64,000 bases of DNA, from NCBI GenBank assembly GCA_025463785.1, contig JAODBD010000014.1, positions 62,001 through 126,000 on the forward strand, in the 5' to 3' direction. The DNA is from Glaciihabitans sp. (GTDB taxonomy: Bacteria; Actinomycetota; Actinomycetes; Actinomycetales; Microbacteriaceae). Made by a program: the position numbers and the translations under genes. Below, piece by piece: positions 53,041 to 60,751 of this stretch (its first letter is position 1; the number at the start of each line of letters is the position of its first letter). The notes beneath the pieces were generated by a model, which made no database searches, was not told where the DNA came from, and saw only the letters and a program-made list of their open reading frames with translations.

Positions 53041-53882
53041 GAAAGCGCCGCGTTCGTGCCAAAACCGTCATCTTCAGCATCATCGGGCTGATCGTCGCCA
53101 TCATCTGGGTGTTCCCGGTGTACTGGATGATCAACTCGTCGCTCCTGCCGAACGTCGTGCTCCAGGACTCGACCCCGACATTTGTACCGTTCGGTGGCTC
53201 GTTCGCCAACTTCACCGCCGTCTTTGCCGGCGGAACGTTCCTTCCGGCCCTCGGGATGAGCGTTGCAATCGCTGCGGTCGTCGTCGTCCTCTGCCTGCTG
53301 TTCGCGTTTCTCGCCGCGCTTGCGATTAGCCGTTTTCGGTTTCGCGGGCGGAGCGGATTCGTCCTTGCCGTCCTGCTAATCCAGATGCTGCCCGCTGAAG
53401 GGCTCTTCATAGCTCAGTACAAGCTCATGGCGAGCGTCAACCTGCTGAACTCGGTCATCGGCATCAGCATTCTGTATATCGCGGCGGTTGTACCGTTCAC
53501 GATCTGGATGTTGCGCGGATTCGTCGCAGGCATCCCGATTGAACTCGAAGAGGCGGCCATGGTCGACGGCCTGAGCCGTACGCAGGCATTCCTGCGGATA
53601 ACCTTCCCCCTGCTCGCGCCTGGGCTTGTCGCCTCCGGTGTGTATGCGTTCCTTCAAGTCTGGAACGAGTTCACGATTGCACTTGTCGTGCTGCCGGATA
53701 ATGCGTCGGCCACGCTTCCACTGTGGTTGCGCGGGTTCATCGAGGCGAGTGCGAGCAAGGCGACCGACTGGGGCCAGGTGATGGCGGCATCCACACTCGT
53801 TGCACTGCCGGTCATCTTCTTCTTCCTGTTCGTGCAGGGGCGCATGACGTCCGGGCTCGTCAGCGGGGCGGTCAAGGGATGA
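53037..53882 (+). CDS. ABC sugar transporter permease (MalG-type)
   Basis: A 281-residue permease with six helices, EAA loop IELEEAAMVDGLSRTQAFLRITFPLLAPG and the typical C-terminus (FLFVQGRMTSGLVSGAVKG). The GTG start overlaps the previous stop, and its stop overlaps nagZ (ATGA), so importer and hydrolase are translated together. Confidence 0.92.
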   Translation: MRKRRVRAKTVIFSIIGLIVAIIWVFPVYWMINSSLLPNVVLQDSTPTFVPFGGSFANFTAVFAGGTFLPALGMSVAIAAVVVVLCLLFAFLAALAISRFRFRGRSGFVLAVLLIQMLPAEGLFIAQYKLMASVNLLNSVIGISILYIAAVVPFTIWMLRGFVAGIPIELEEAAMVDGLSRTQAFLRITFPLLAPGLVASGVYAFLQVWNEFTIALVVLPDNASATLPLWLRGFIEASASKATDWGQVMAASTLVALPVIFFFLFVQGRMTSGLVSGAVKG

Positions 53883-55330
53883 CCGGGGCACAGCCAACCC
53901 ACCCGGCGATCAACCCGCTTGCTGTTCTCCTGCCCGGGTTTGTCGGCCCGACGCTGCCCGACTGGCTTGCTGCGCTCCTGCGCGACGGTCTCGCTGGCGT
54001 CTGCCTGTTTGCAACAAATGTTGAGTCACGTACCCAGTTGCGCGAACTCACCCGAGCGATCCGCCAGGCGAACCCGTTCGCCATCATCGCGATCGACGAG
54101 GAGGGCGGTGACGTAACGCGGCTCTACAGCGACCAGGGATCGCCGTACCCGGGCAACGCCCTCCTCGGTCGCATCGACGACCTCGACTTCACGCGCCTCG
54201 TCGCGACCATCGTCGGTTGGGAACTGCGCCTTGCCGGCGTCAACCTCGATCTTGCTCCGGATGTCGACATCAACTCGAACCCGGACAATCCCGTCATCGG
54301 AACGCGCAGCTTCGGCACCGACCCCCAGCTCGTGTCACGGCACAGTGCCGCGTGGGTTTCGGGACTGCAGTCCACGGGTGTAGCTGCCAGCGCGAAGCAC
54401 TTCCCGGGACACGGGGACACCGCCCAGGATTCGCACCTCGCGCTTCCCGTCATCGACCGTGATCGAGAGTCCCTTGGAATGCGAGAACTGGTGCCCTTCG
54501 AGGCATCCGTTGCTGCCGGAAGCCGGACCGTGATGACATCGCACATTCTTCTGCCCCAAATTGACGCCACGAATCCGGCCACGTTCTCGCGGCCGATACT
54601 CGAAGGCATCCTTCGGGACGAACTGGGCTTTACCGGCGTCATAGTGACCGATGCGCTCGACATGCGAGGCGCGAGTGGGGAAGTGGGTATCCCGGAGGCT
54701 GCAGTTCGGGCGCTCGCTGCGGGCGCCGACCTGCTCTGCATCGGAACGGAGAACACCGATGAGCAACTCGGAACCATTGCGGAAGCGATTGCGCGGGGCG
54801 TCGACGCCGGCCGTCTCGGCCCCGAGCGCGTCGCCCAAGCGGCGACCCGCATCCGCGAGCTTGCGCGGGATCTTGCTGCCGATGCTGCAACGGCGCCGAT
54901 TCCCGAGCACATCGAGACGGATGACGAGCCCGAGTTTCCGCTTGAAAGAGCGACGGCTGCCTTTGACGTGCGACCGGGAACAACCGTTCCAGCGAACCCG
55001 GTAATCCTCAGCCTCGAGACGACCGCCAACATTGCGGTCGGCACCTCCCCCTGGGGCCTTGCGGCCGCGGGTCACGCGGTTCTCGCGCTTCGCGAGGGTG
55101 ACACTCTGCCAGATGCCGATTCCCTCATAATCGTTGGTAAGGACAACCACCGGCGACCCTGGGTGCGCGAGATGGTCGATGCGGCGCGGGAGCGGCATCC
55201 CTCGACCCTCGTTATTGACATGGGGTGGCCGTCCGATGACCGCCTGTATGCGGATGTCGCGACCTTCGGGTCGTCCCGATACGTTGGCCGGGCGCTCGCC
55301 GCGTGGCTGGAGAAAGCAGAGAAGCAGTGA
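53879..55330 (+). CDS. nagZ: Beta-N-acetylhexosaminidase (GH3, NagZ-like)
   Basis: A 483-residue glycoside hydrolase family 3 enzyme without signal peptide, so it cuts imported GlcNAc-containing oligomers in the cytoplasm. Family features: AIDEEGGDVTRL, RSFGTDPQLVSRH, KHFPGHGDTAQDSH (the GH3 NagZ catalytic Asp/His loop) and VTDALDMRGASG with the nucleophile Asp. A C-terminal GH3 domain of 150 residues is present. Natural substrate (chitobiose or muropeptide sugar) not determined; the neighbours favour chitobiose. Confidence 0.88.
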   Translation: MTGAQPTHPAINPLAVLLPGFVGPTLPDWLAALLRDGLAGVCLFATNVESRTQLRELTRAIRQANPFAIIAIDEEGGDVTRLYSDQGSPYPGNALLGRIDDLDFTRLVATIVGWELRLAGVNLDLAPDVDINSNPDNPVIGTRSFGTDPQLVSRHSAAWVSGLQSTGVAASAKHFPGHGDTAQDSHLALPVIDRDRESLGMRELVPFEASVAAGSRTVMTSHILLPQIDATNPATFSRPILEGILRDELGFTGVIVTDALDMRGASGEVGIPEAAVRALAAGADLLCIGTENTDEQLGTIAEAIARGVDAGRLGPERVAQAATRIRELARDLAADAATAPIPEHIETDDEPEFPLERATAAFDVRPGTTVPANPVILSLETTANIAVGTSPWGLAAAGHAVLALREGDTLPDADSLIIVGKDNHRRPWVREMVDAARERHPSTLVIDMGWPSDDRLYADVATFGSSRYVGRALAAWLEKAEKQ

Positions 55331-56238
55331 GAGTCGGAGTAGACATCGGCGGAACGAAAACGGACGCGGTGGTCCTTGACGGCGCTGGCTCCGTTGCGCA
55401 TGCCCTGCGCATTCCGACCGGGTGGGGAGATGCAGCCGTACTCGCGACCGCGACAGACGCCGTGCTGCGACTGGCGGGCGAGGCCGGGATTGCGGCATCC
55501 GCATTCGATTCGATCGGTGTGGGCATCCCGGGGGCCGTGGATGCCGAACACGGCATCGTCACGCACGCTCGCAACCTCGGTGTGGCTCAGCTCGATCTCG
55601 GTGGGCTGCTCTCCCGGAATCTCGGCACTTCAGTGCGTGTCGAAAACGATGTCAACGCGGCGGCGCTCGGGGCCTTTCACCAGCTGGGATTGTCGCCGGA
55701 GAGCTCGATGGCCTACCTCAATCTTGGTACCGGCCTTGCCGCCGGAATCGTTCTCGGCGGCAAACTGTGGCGCGGGTCGCGGGGGGCTGCGGGCGAGATT
55801 GGGCACATCCTGATCGATCCCGCCGGACCTCTTGACCAGGATGGCCAGCCCGGTGCGCTCGAGGTGATGGCCTCCGGGTCCGGCATTGGCTCGCAGTGGC
55901 AGTCGGGCGACGGTTCCGTGCACGGCATGCTGGCGGCGGCGGCGGCTGGTGACACGGGCGCGATTGCCATCCGCCGTGGTCTGTTCGAGGGTGTCGCGTC
56001 TGCGGTTCGCATTCTCGTTCTCACCGTCGACGTCGACCTGGTGGTGATCGGTGGCGGTATTAGCACGATGGGCAACGCGCTCCTGGAGCCCATACTGGCT
56101 GTGATCGCCCAATGGGAGTCGGATTCGCCGTTCATCCAGTCGCTGGAACTGGGCAGCCGAATCCGGATTCTTCCGCCGAACGCGCAAACTGCCGCGACCG
56201 GTGCAGCGTGGCTGGGGGCGACGCCGTGGCAGAAGTAG
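55327..56238 (+). CDS. ROK-family sugar kinase (probable N-acetylglucosamine kinase)
   Basis: A 303-residue ROK kinase: ATP-binding VGVDIGGTKTDAVVLD, GVGIPGAVD, catalytic Asp in VENDVNAAALGAFHQ and NLGTGLAAGIVLGG. The GEIGHILIDPAGP segment keeps the His, but the Cys-x-Cys...Cys zinc ligands of most ROK kinases are absent (DQDGQPGALEV). It probably phosphorylates GlcNAc freed by NagZ. GTG start overlapping the nagZ stop (GTGA). It overlaps nagB by 13 bases. Confidence 0.85.
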   Translation: MRVGVDIGGTKTDAVVLDGAGSVAHALRIPTGWGDAAVLATATDAVLRLAGEAGIAASAFDSIGVGIPGAVDAEHGIVTHARNLGVAQLDLGGLLSRNLGTSVRVENDVNAAALGAFHQLGLSPESSMAYLNLGTGLAAGIVLGGKLWRGSRGAAGEIGHILIDPAGPLDQDGQPGALEVMASGSGIGSQWQSGDGSVHGMLAAAAAGDTGAIAIRRGLFEGVASAVRILVLTVDVDLVVIGGGISTMGNALLEPILAVIAQWESDSPFIQSLELGSRIRILPPNAQTAATGAAWLGATPWQK

Positions 56239-56999
56239 TCATCGTTTCGTCTCAGGAGGCCGCTGGCGAGATCTATGCGGCTGCGGCTGCGGCTCTCATC
56301 GCGCGCAAACCGGATGCTGTGCTCGGCCTCGCGACCGGCTCGACGCCTCTGCCCGCTTACGCCGCGCTCCTTCGACGAGGACTCGACCTGTCGCGTGTAC
56401 GCGGGTTCGCGTTGGATGAGTACGTTGGACTGCCGCCGGGGCATCCCGAAAGCTACCGGGCCGTCATCACGCGCGAAGTCGTCGAGCCGCTCGGCCTGAC
56501 GCCGGCGTTGGTACGTGTTCCCGGCGATGATGGTGGCCTGCTCGAGACTGCGGGTGAGCGTTACGAGCGCGACATCGTTGCCGCGGGCGGTGTGGACCTA
56601 CAGATTCTGGGCATCGGACGAACTGGCCACATAGGCTTCAACGAGCCCGGCTCGTCGTTCGGATCGCTGACTCGAGTGAAGACGCTGACATCCCACACTC
56701 GAGCCGACAATGCGCGGTTCTTTGACTCGCCGGATGACGTACCAACCCACTGCCTGACCCAGGGGCTCGGGACTATTCTTCGCGCACGGCACCTCGTGTT
56801 GCTCGCCTTCGGTGCCAGCAAGGCGCCGGCCATTGCTGCCGCAGTCGAGGGACCGCTGACCGCGAGCGCGCCGGGCTCGGCCGTACAACTGCACCCGCAC
56901 GTGACCGTCGTCGTCGATGAGGATGCCGCCGCCGGACTCGCCAACGCCGACTATTACCGCTACGCGTGGGACAACCGTCTGGCGTGGGAGACGCCATAG
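56226..56999 (+). CDS. nagB: Glucosamine-6-phosphate deaminase
   Basis: NagB converts GlcN6P to Fru6P and ammonia. The 257-residue protein has LGLATGSTPLPAY (phosphate binding), catalytic Asp in FALDEYVGLPPGHPESYR, and GIGRTGHIGFNEPGSSF. The last has the catalytic His and Glu, but Thr stands where E. coli NagB has Asp141 (GVGNDGHIAF). Other Gram-positive NagB proteins also vary there. GTG start; last gene of the nag operon. Needs NagA, encoded on the opposite strand about 1.6 kb further on. Confidence 0.93.
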   Translation: MAEVVIVSSQEAAGEIYAAAAAALIARKPDAVLGLATGSTPLPAYAALLRRGLDLSRVRGFALDEYVGLPPGHPESYRAVITREVVEPLGLTPALVRVPGDDGGLLETAGERYERDIVAAGGVDLQILGIGRTGHIGFNEPGSSFGSLTRVKTLTSHTRADNARFFDSPDDVPTHCLTQGLGTILRARHLVLLAFGASKAPAIAAAVEGPLTASAPGSAVQLHPHVTVVVDEDAAAGLANADYYRYAWDNRLAWETP

Positions 57000-57041
57000 C
57001 GTGGCGGCGCCGACTACCGAACCACGGTGGCCGCAACGACC

Positions 57042-58472
57042 CTAGCTGACCTCTCGCGCGAGGTCGACCATGACGCGACTCTGACTGAGCAATTCGACTG
57101 GCACCCGAGCGGGATCGATTTCGGGTGGCGGCGTCAACCAGTATCGACCGCGGTCGTCCCGTCGAGTCTCCCACCCGTTGTTGTGGTGTAGCAGGTGATG
57201 GTGTTTGCAGAGCAATACACCGTCCGCGATATTGGATTTGCCATGGTCGCGATGCCAGTGATTTATATGATGAGCTTCAGTCCAGGATGGCGGCCGATTG
57301 CAGTTTGGATGAACGCATCCGCCCCATTTCAAGGCGAGGACGTCTTTCTGCGCGGGCGTAAACAGTCGCTGGTCGCGACCTCGATCGAGCGGTACACCCG
57401 CACCGTCGAAACCCGTCTCGTTGTGCACTCCTCCGCAGGCGAGCCGCTCAAGCGTCGTGATGGAGACTGCGTCGGCCTGACCCCGAATGTGTGCTGTGCC
57501 TTGACGCTCGTCAATTCGACGTCTGGTCGCGGCAATGTGGATGGTGGGGGCTCCGGACCCGAGCAGTGTGGTGGAGTCAGCGTCGGCGCCAAGTCGCAGC
57601 AGTTGCTCGAAAGCGTCTGACGCTAACTGCACGACCGTGCGTGCGTCGTCACGTATCGCGTCCGAGCGAGTCTTTTGCCCTGATTCGATGAACCGCACAC
57701 CGCCGCGCTTCGGAGATGTTGCCCGGTCGTAAATGTCTCTCACCGTTGCCGCGGTCTCGGGATCCATCACCCAGACCAGCCGCGACATCCCGTTCGGCAG
57801 GCCGGTGAATGTCAAAGCTCGTCGCCTGCGCCGCTCGAGCTCGCGGTGCTCGACACCTTCGAGGTCGATCTCATCACGCAGGTGGCGCGCACGGCGAAAC
57901 AGTTGGTCGGGATCAACGCCAGCCGCAGCTTCGGCACACAGTGCGGCGGCGGCCTCTCGCAGTGTGGCGACTGAAACGCCTGGGCAGGGAATGCCCAATC
58001 CGCGGCCAATCGCATCAGCGTGGGAGGGTGACAGGTTACCTGAGGTCACGGCCGCCGCGACCGGTGTCAGCCACGGCTCGCGCTGTTCGAATACCTCCCC
58101 CGTGACGGGATCGACCGCACCGGTATCTGCGGTCTCGTGCACGAGTGTGCCGATTCTGACAGCCGCGATCGCTTGCTGGGCTGTGACGCCGGCGGTGTGC
58201 CTGACGAGCTGCTCGGGCGTGCGATACCCCAACCGCTGAGCCAACCCCTGGGTGCCAAGCCTTGGCGCCGATCTTCGCGCAATTTCGCCTGCGATGAGCG
58301 CGCCGATCGACTCGGTCGCTTTCTGGGCCACCGCATGGGCTGCAACAACGTTCAGCAGGTCATCGTCGCTGAGCGCTCGGTAGCCGGTGACGTCGAGCGA
58401 GATAAGCGCCAGCGCGGTGAGCGCGGCGTCGAGTTGCTCGCCAATCTCGATCGCCGACTCTGTCACATCCAT
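57042..58472 (-). CDS. DUF222/HNH endonuclease-domain protein (13E12 type)
   Basis: A 476-residue protein with an N-terminal DUF222 domain (about residues 10-330) and a C-terminal HNH nuclease motif (CVHPNCNRPPSWTEAHHINHW, then NIADGVLLCKHHHLLHH). Such genes are multicopy in Actinobacteria, and their role is unclear; some are linked to mobile DNA. Here it separates nagB and nagA. The ATG at 58472 fits the family start. Confidence 0.88.
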   Translation of the reverse strand: MDVTESAIEIGEQLDAALTALALISLDVTGYRALSDDDLLNVVAAHAVAQKATESIGALIAGEIARRSAPRLGTQGLAQRLGYRTPEQLVRHTAGVTAQQAIAAVRIGTLVHETADTGAVDPVTGEVFEQREPWLTPVAAAVTSGNLSPSHADAIGRGLGIPCPGVSVATLREAAAALCAEAAAGVDPDQLFRRARHLRDEIDLEGVEHRELERRRRRALTFTGLPNGMSRLVWVMDPETAATVRDIYDRATSPKRGGVRFIESGQKTRSDAIRDDARTVVQLASDAFEQLLRLGADADSTTLLGSGAPTIHIAATRRRIDERQGTAHIRGQADAVSITTLERLACGGVHNETGFDGAGVPLDRGRDQRLFTPAQKDVLALKWGGCVHPNCNRPPSWTEAHHINHWHRDHGKSNIADGVLLCKHHHLLHHNNGWETRRDDRGRYWLTPPPEIDPARVPVELLSQSRVMVDLAREVS

Positions 58473-58560
58473 GCTGCAATTCTCAGCTTCGCCCTGAGTG
58501 CGTCGACCGGGAGGAGGGGATCCGTGATCTAAGCAGGATTGCCGGGTTCTGGGAAGGAGA

Positions 58561-58585
58561 AGAAACCCCCACATATCGTCGTGGG
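58561..58585 (-). terminator. Possible terminator of nagA
   Basis: On the minus strand CCCAC and GTGGG pair around an 8-base loop and are followed by GGTTTCTTCT, 11 bases after the nagA stop. Short stem but a T-rich tail. Confidence 0.4.
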
Positions 58586-58596
58586 CGACCCCGCGA

Positions 58597-59730
58597 CTAA
58601 GCCAGCAACGCCCCGTCCGCCCACACCTGGTCGACCCGCCAGTCCCCATCGAGGATGACCGCGTCGGCGACGTAGCCGGGAGCCAGCAGTCCGAGCCGGT
58701 GCGACATCCCGAGCACCCGTGCGGGCGTCGACGTGAGCGCTGCCACTGCGTGCGAGGGGGTGACGGCCGCCTGCGATATCGCCATTCGGAGGGCGACATC
58801 CTGGGTGAGGGTCGACCCGGCGATCGTCCCGCCGCCGGTGAGCATTGCCAAACCGTCGCGCACGGTTACGGCGACCGAGCCGAGAAGGTATTCGCCGTCC
58901 AGGGAGTCGGTGGCAGCCATTGCATCGGTCACGAGCGCGACTCGGCCGGGTGCAGACCGGAACACGAGCGCCGCGACGTCCGGATGCACGTGATGCCCGT
59001 CGAGCACCAGCTCGAGCACGACCCGAGCGTCCTCGAACGCCGCGATGACCGGCCCAGGCGCCCGATGGTGGATGCCGGGCATTGCGTTGAACACGTGGGT
59101 CAGCAGTCGGGCCCCCGCGTCGAACGCGCGCCGGGCGGTCGCGAAGTCGGCTTCGGTGTGACCCACGGCAACGACGACCTCGTTCTCGACCAGAACGTCG
59201 ATGAGGTCGAAGGCATTCGGCAGTTCTGGCGCGAGCGTGAGCTGCCGAAGCGTGCCGTGTGCCGCATCGAGCAGGCGGTCGAGTTCCGCTGGTTGCGGCT
59301 CCCGGAGAAACGCAGGGTTGTGTGCTCCGGGCTGCCCGGGCGAGAGGTACGGTCCCTCGAGATGCGAGCCGAGGATGAGCGGCTCCGTCTCGACCAACTC
59401 AGCAATTATGCGGAGGCTCGTTTCGAGCCGTTCGAGCGGGTTTGCAACAAGACTGATTATCGTCCTGGTCGTACCGTGAGCGTGATGAACTGCAACCCCG
59501 GCGCGTATCTCCGCAGCATCGCCGTCGTAGGAGTGGCCACCGGCGCCATGAGAGTGCAGGTCGATGAAGCCCGGGGTGAGCCAGTGCCCGCCAACATCGA
59601 CACTGGTTGTCGCGGATGGACCCGCGCCGACGCCGGTCGCCACAATTGTGTCCCCGTCGACCAGCATCCAAAAATCGTCGACCTGACCGTCAGCGTCGAG
59701 TTTGCGTGCCCCCGAGAAGAGGATGCTCAT
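58597..59730 (-). CDS. nagA: N-acetylglucosamine-6-phosphate deacetylase
   Basis: NagA removes acetate from GlcNAc6P. The 377-residue amidohydrolase has PGFIDLHSHGAGGHSYDG, ILGSHLEGPYLSPGQPGAHN (metal Glu), AVGHTEADF, THVFNAMPGIHHRAPG and the catalytic Asp in VALVTDAMAATD. It begins 20 bases after the purU stop on the same strand, GAGGT upstream of the ATG. Completes the GlcNAc pathway with the kinase and NagB. Confidence 0.94.
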   Translation of the reverse strand: MSILFSGARKLDADGQVDDFWMLVDGDTIVATGVGAGPSATTSVDVGGHWLTPGFIDLHSHGAGGHSYDGDAAEIRAGVAVHHAHGTTRTIISLVANPLERLETSLRIIAELVETEPLILGSHLEGPYLSPGQPGAHNPAFLREPQPAELDRLLDAAHGTLRQLTLAPELPNAFDLIDVLVENEVVVAVGHTEADFATARRAFDAGARLLTHVFNAMPGIHHRAPGPVIAAFEDARVVLELVLDGHHVHPDVAALVFRSAPGRVALVTDAMAATDSLDGEYLLGSVAVTVRDGLAMLTGGGTIAGSTLTQDVALRMAISQAAVTPSHAVAALTSTPARVLGMSHRLGLLAPGYVADAVILDGDWRVDQVWADGALLA

Positions 59731-59750
59731 GGTGCAGACCTCACGTTCGG

Positions 59751-60602
59751 CTAACGGAAGATGATTGTGCGCGACTGGTCGAGCAACACCCGGTGCTCGG
59801 CAAACCATTTGACGGCCTGGGTGAGGGTGCGCGATTCCTCGTCCTGGCCGATCGCGACGAGCTCCTGCGGGGTCCGGGAATGGTCCACCCGAACGACATT
59901 CTGCTCGATTATGGGCCCCTCGTCGAGATCGCTGGTCACGAAATGCGCTGTTGCCCCGATCAGTTTCACCCCTCGCGCGTGCGCCTGCTTGTAGGGGTTC
60001 GCACCTTTGAATCCCGGCAGGAACGAGTGATGGATGTTGATGACCTGCCCGCTCAGCGCGTCGCACAGTTCAGGTGACAGGATCTGCATGTACCGCGCCA
60101 GCACAACCAACTCGATGTTGTGCTCCTCGACCACTTCGAGCACGCGATCCTCGAACGCGAGCTTCTGCCCAGGGGATACGACGGGGTGCGATTCGAACGG
60201 GATGCCGTAGAACTCGGCGAGCGGCTGCAACTCCGCGTGATTACTGAGCACGAGCGGCAACCTCACGGACAGTTGGCCGGTTCGCTGGCGGTACAGGATG
60301 TCATTGAGGCAGTGGCCCGCCTTGGAAACCAGGACGAGGGTTCGCAGGGGACGGCCGACGATGTCGAGTTGCCAGGTCATCCCGTATCGGTCGGTGATGG
60401 GTGCGATAGCCGCTTCAAAGCCGGCCTGGTCGATGGCCGACTCGACTTGCAGGCGCATGAAGAATGTGCCGGTGTCGGCGCTAGAGAACTGCTGCGACTC
60501 GGTGATGTTGCCGCTGGCCTGCACGATTGCACCGCTGATGGCGTGAACGATTCCGGGCTGGTCGCGGCAGACCAGGGTCAGGATCCAGTGGGTCGAGGTC
60601 AC
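59751..60602 (-). CDS. purU: Formyltetrahydrofolate deformylase
   Basis: PurU hydrolyses 10-formyl-THF to formate and THF. The 283-residue protein has an N-terminal ACT domain (ILTLVCRDQPGIVHAISG) and a PurN-like catalytic domain: VSKAGHCLNDIL, LARYMQILSPELCDAL, INIHHSFLPGFKGANPY (active-site His) and DLDEGPIIEQ (Asp). GTG 60602 gives the normal family length. Likely cotranscribed with nagA. Confidence 0.94.
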   Translation of the reverse strand: MTSTHWILTLVCRDQPGIVHAISGAIVQASGNITESQQFSSADTGTFFMRLQVESAIDQAGFEAAIAPITDRYGMTWQLDIVGRPLRTLVLVSKAGHCLNDILYRQRTGQLSVRLPLVLSNHAELQPLAEFYGIPFESHPVVSPGQKLAFEDRVLEVVEEHNIELVVLARYMQILSPELCDALSGQVINIHHSFLPGFKGANPYKQAHARGVKLIGATAHFVTSDLDEGPIIEQNVVRVDHSRTPQELVAIGQDEESRTLTQAVKWFAEHRVLLDQSRTIIFR

Positions 60603-60669
60603 GACACCAGCGTAGAGCGCTGCGCGGGGGGATCCCATGCACACCCTTCCCACGCCGTTACCGATGCGT

Positions 60670-60707
60670 TATATTCGCAGAGTTACTTACTTGGTTGTAA
60701 GTCTGCG
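60670..60707 (+). promoter_or_regulatory. -10 box and palindromic operator of the beta-helix protein gene
   Basis: TATATT (60670-60675) is followed at once by inverted 11-base arms CGCAGAGTTAC (60676-60686) and GTAAGTCTGCG (60697-60707), 10 of 11 matching, with a 10-base spacer. The position just after the -10 box suggests a repressor site. Confidence 0.5.
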
Positions 60708-60751
60708 AGGTGGGTGAAATCGCAGGGAAATACGACTCAAAGGGGAGCAGT

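Noticed and set aside
57042-58472. DUF222/HNH protein as a mobile-element or restriction marker
   Set aside because: No flanking repeats, methylase or integrase; DUF222/HNH genes are common housekeeping-like paralogues in Actinobacteria.
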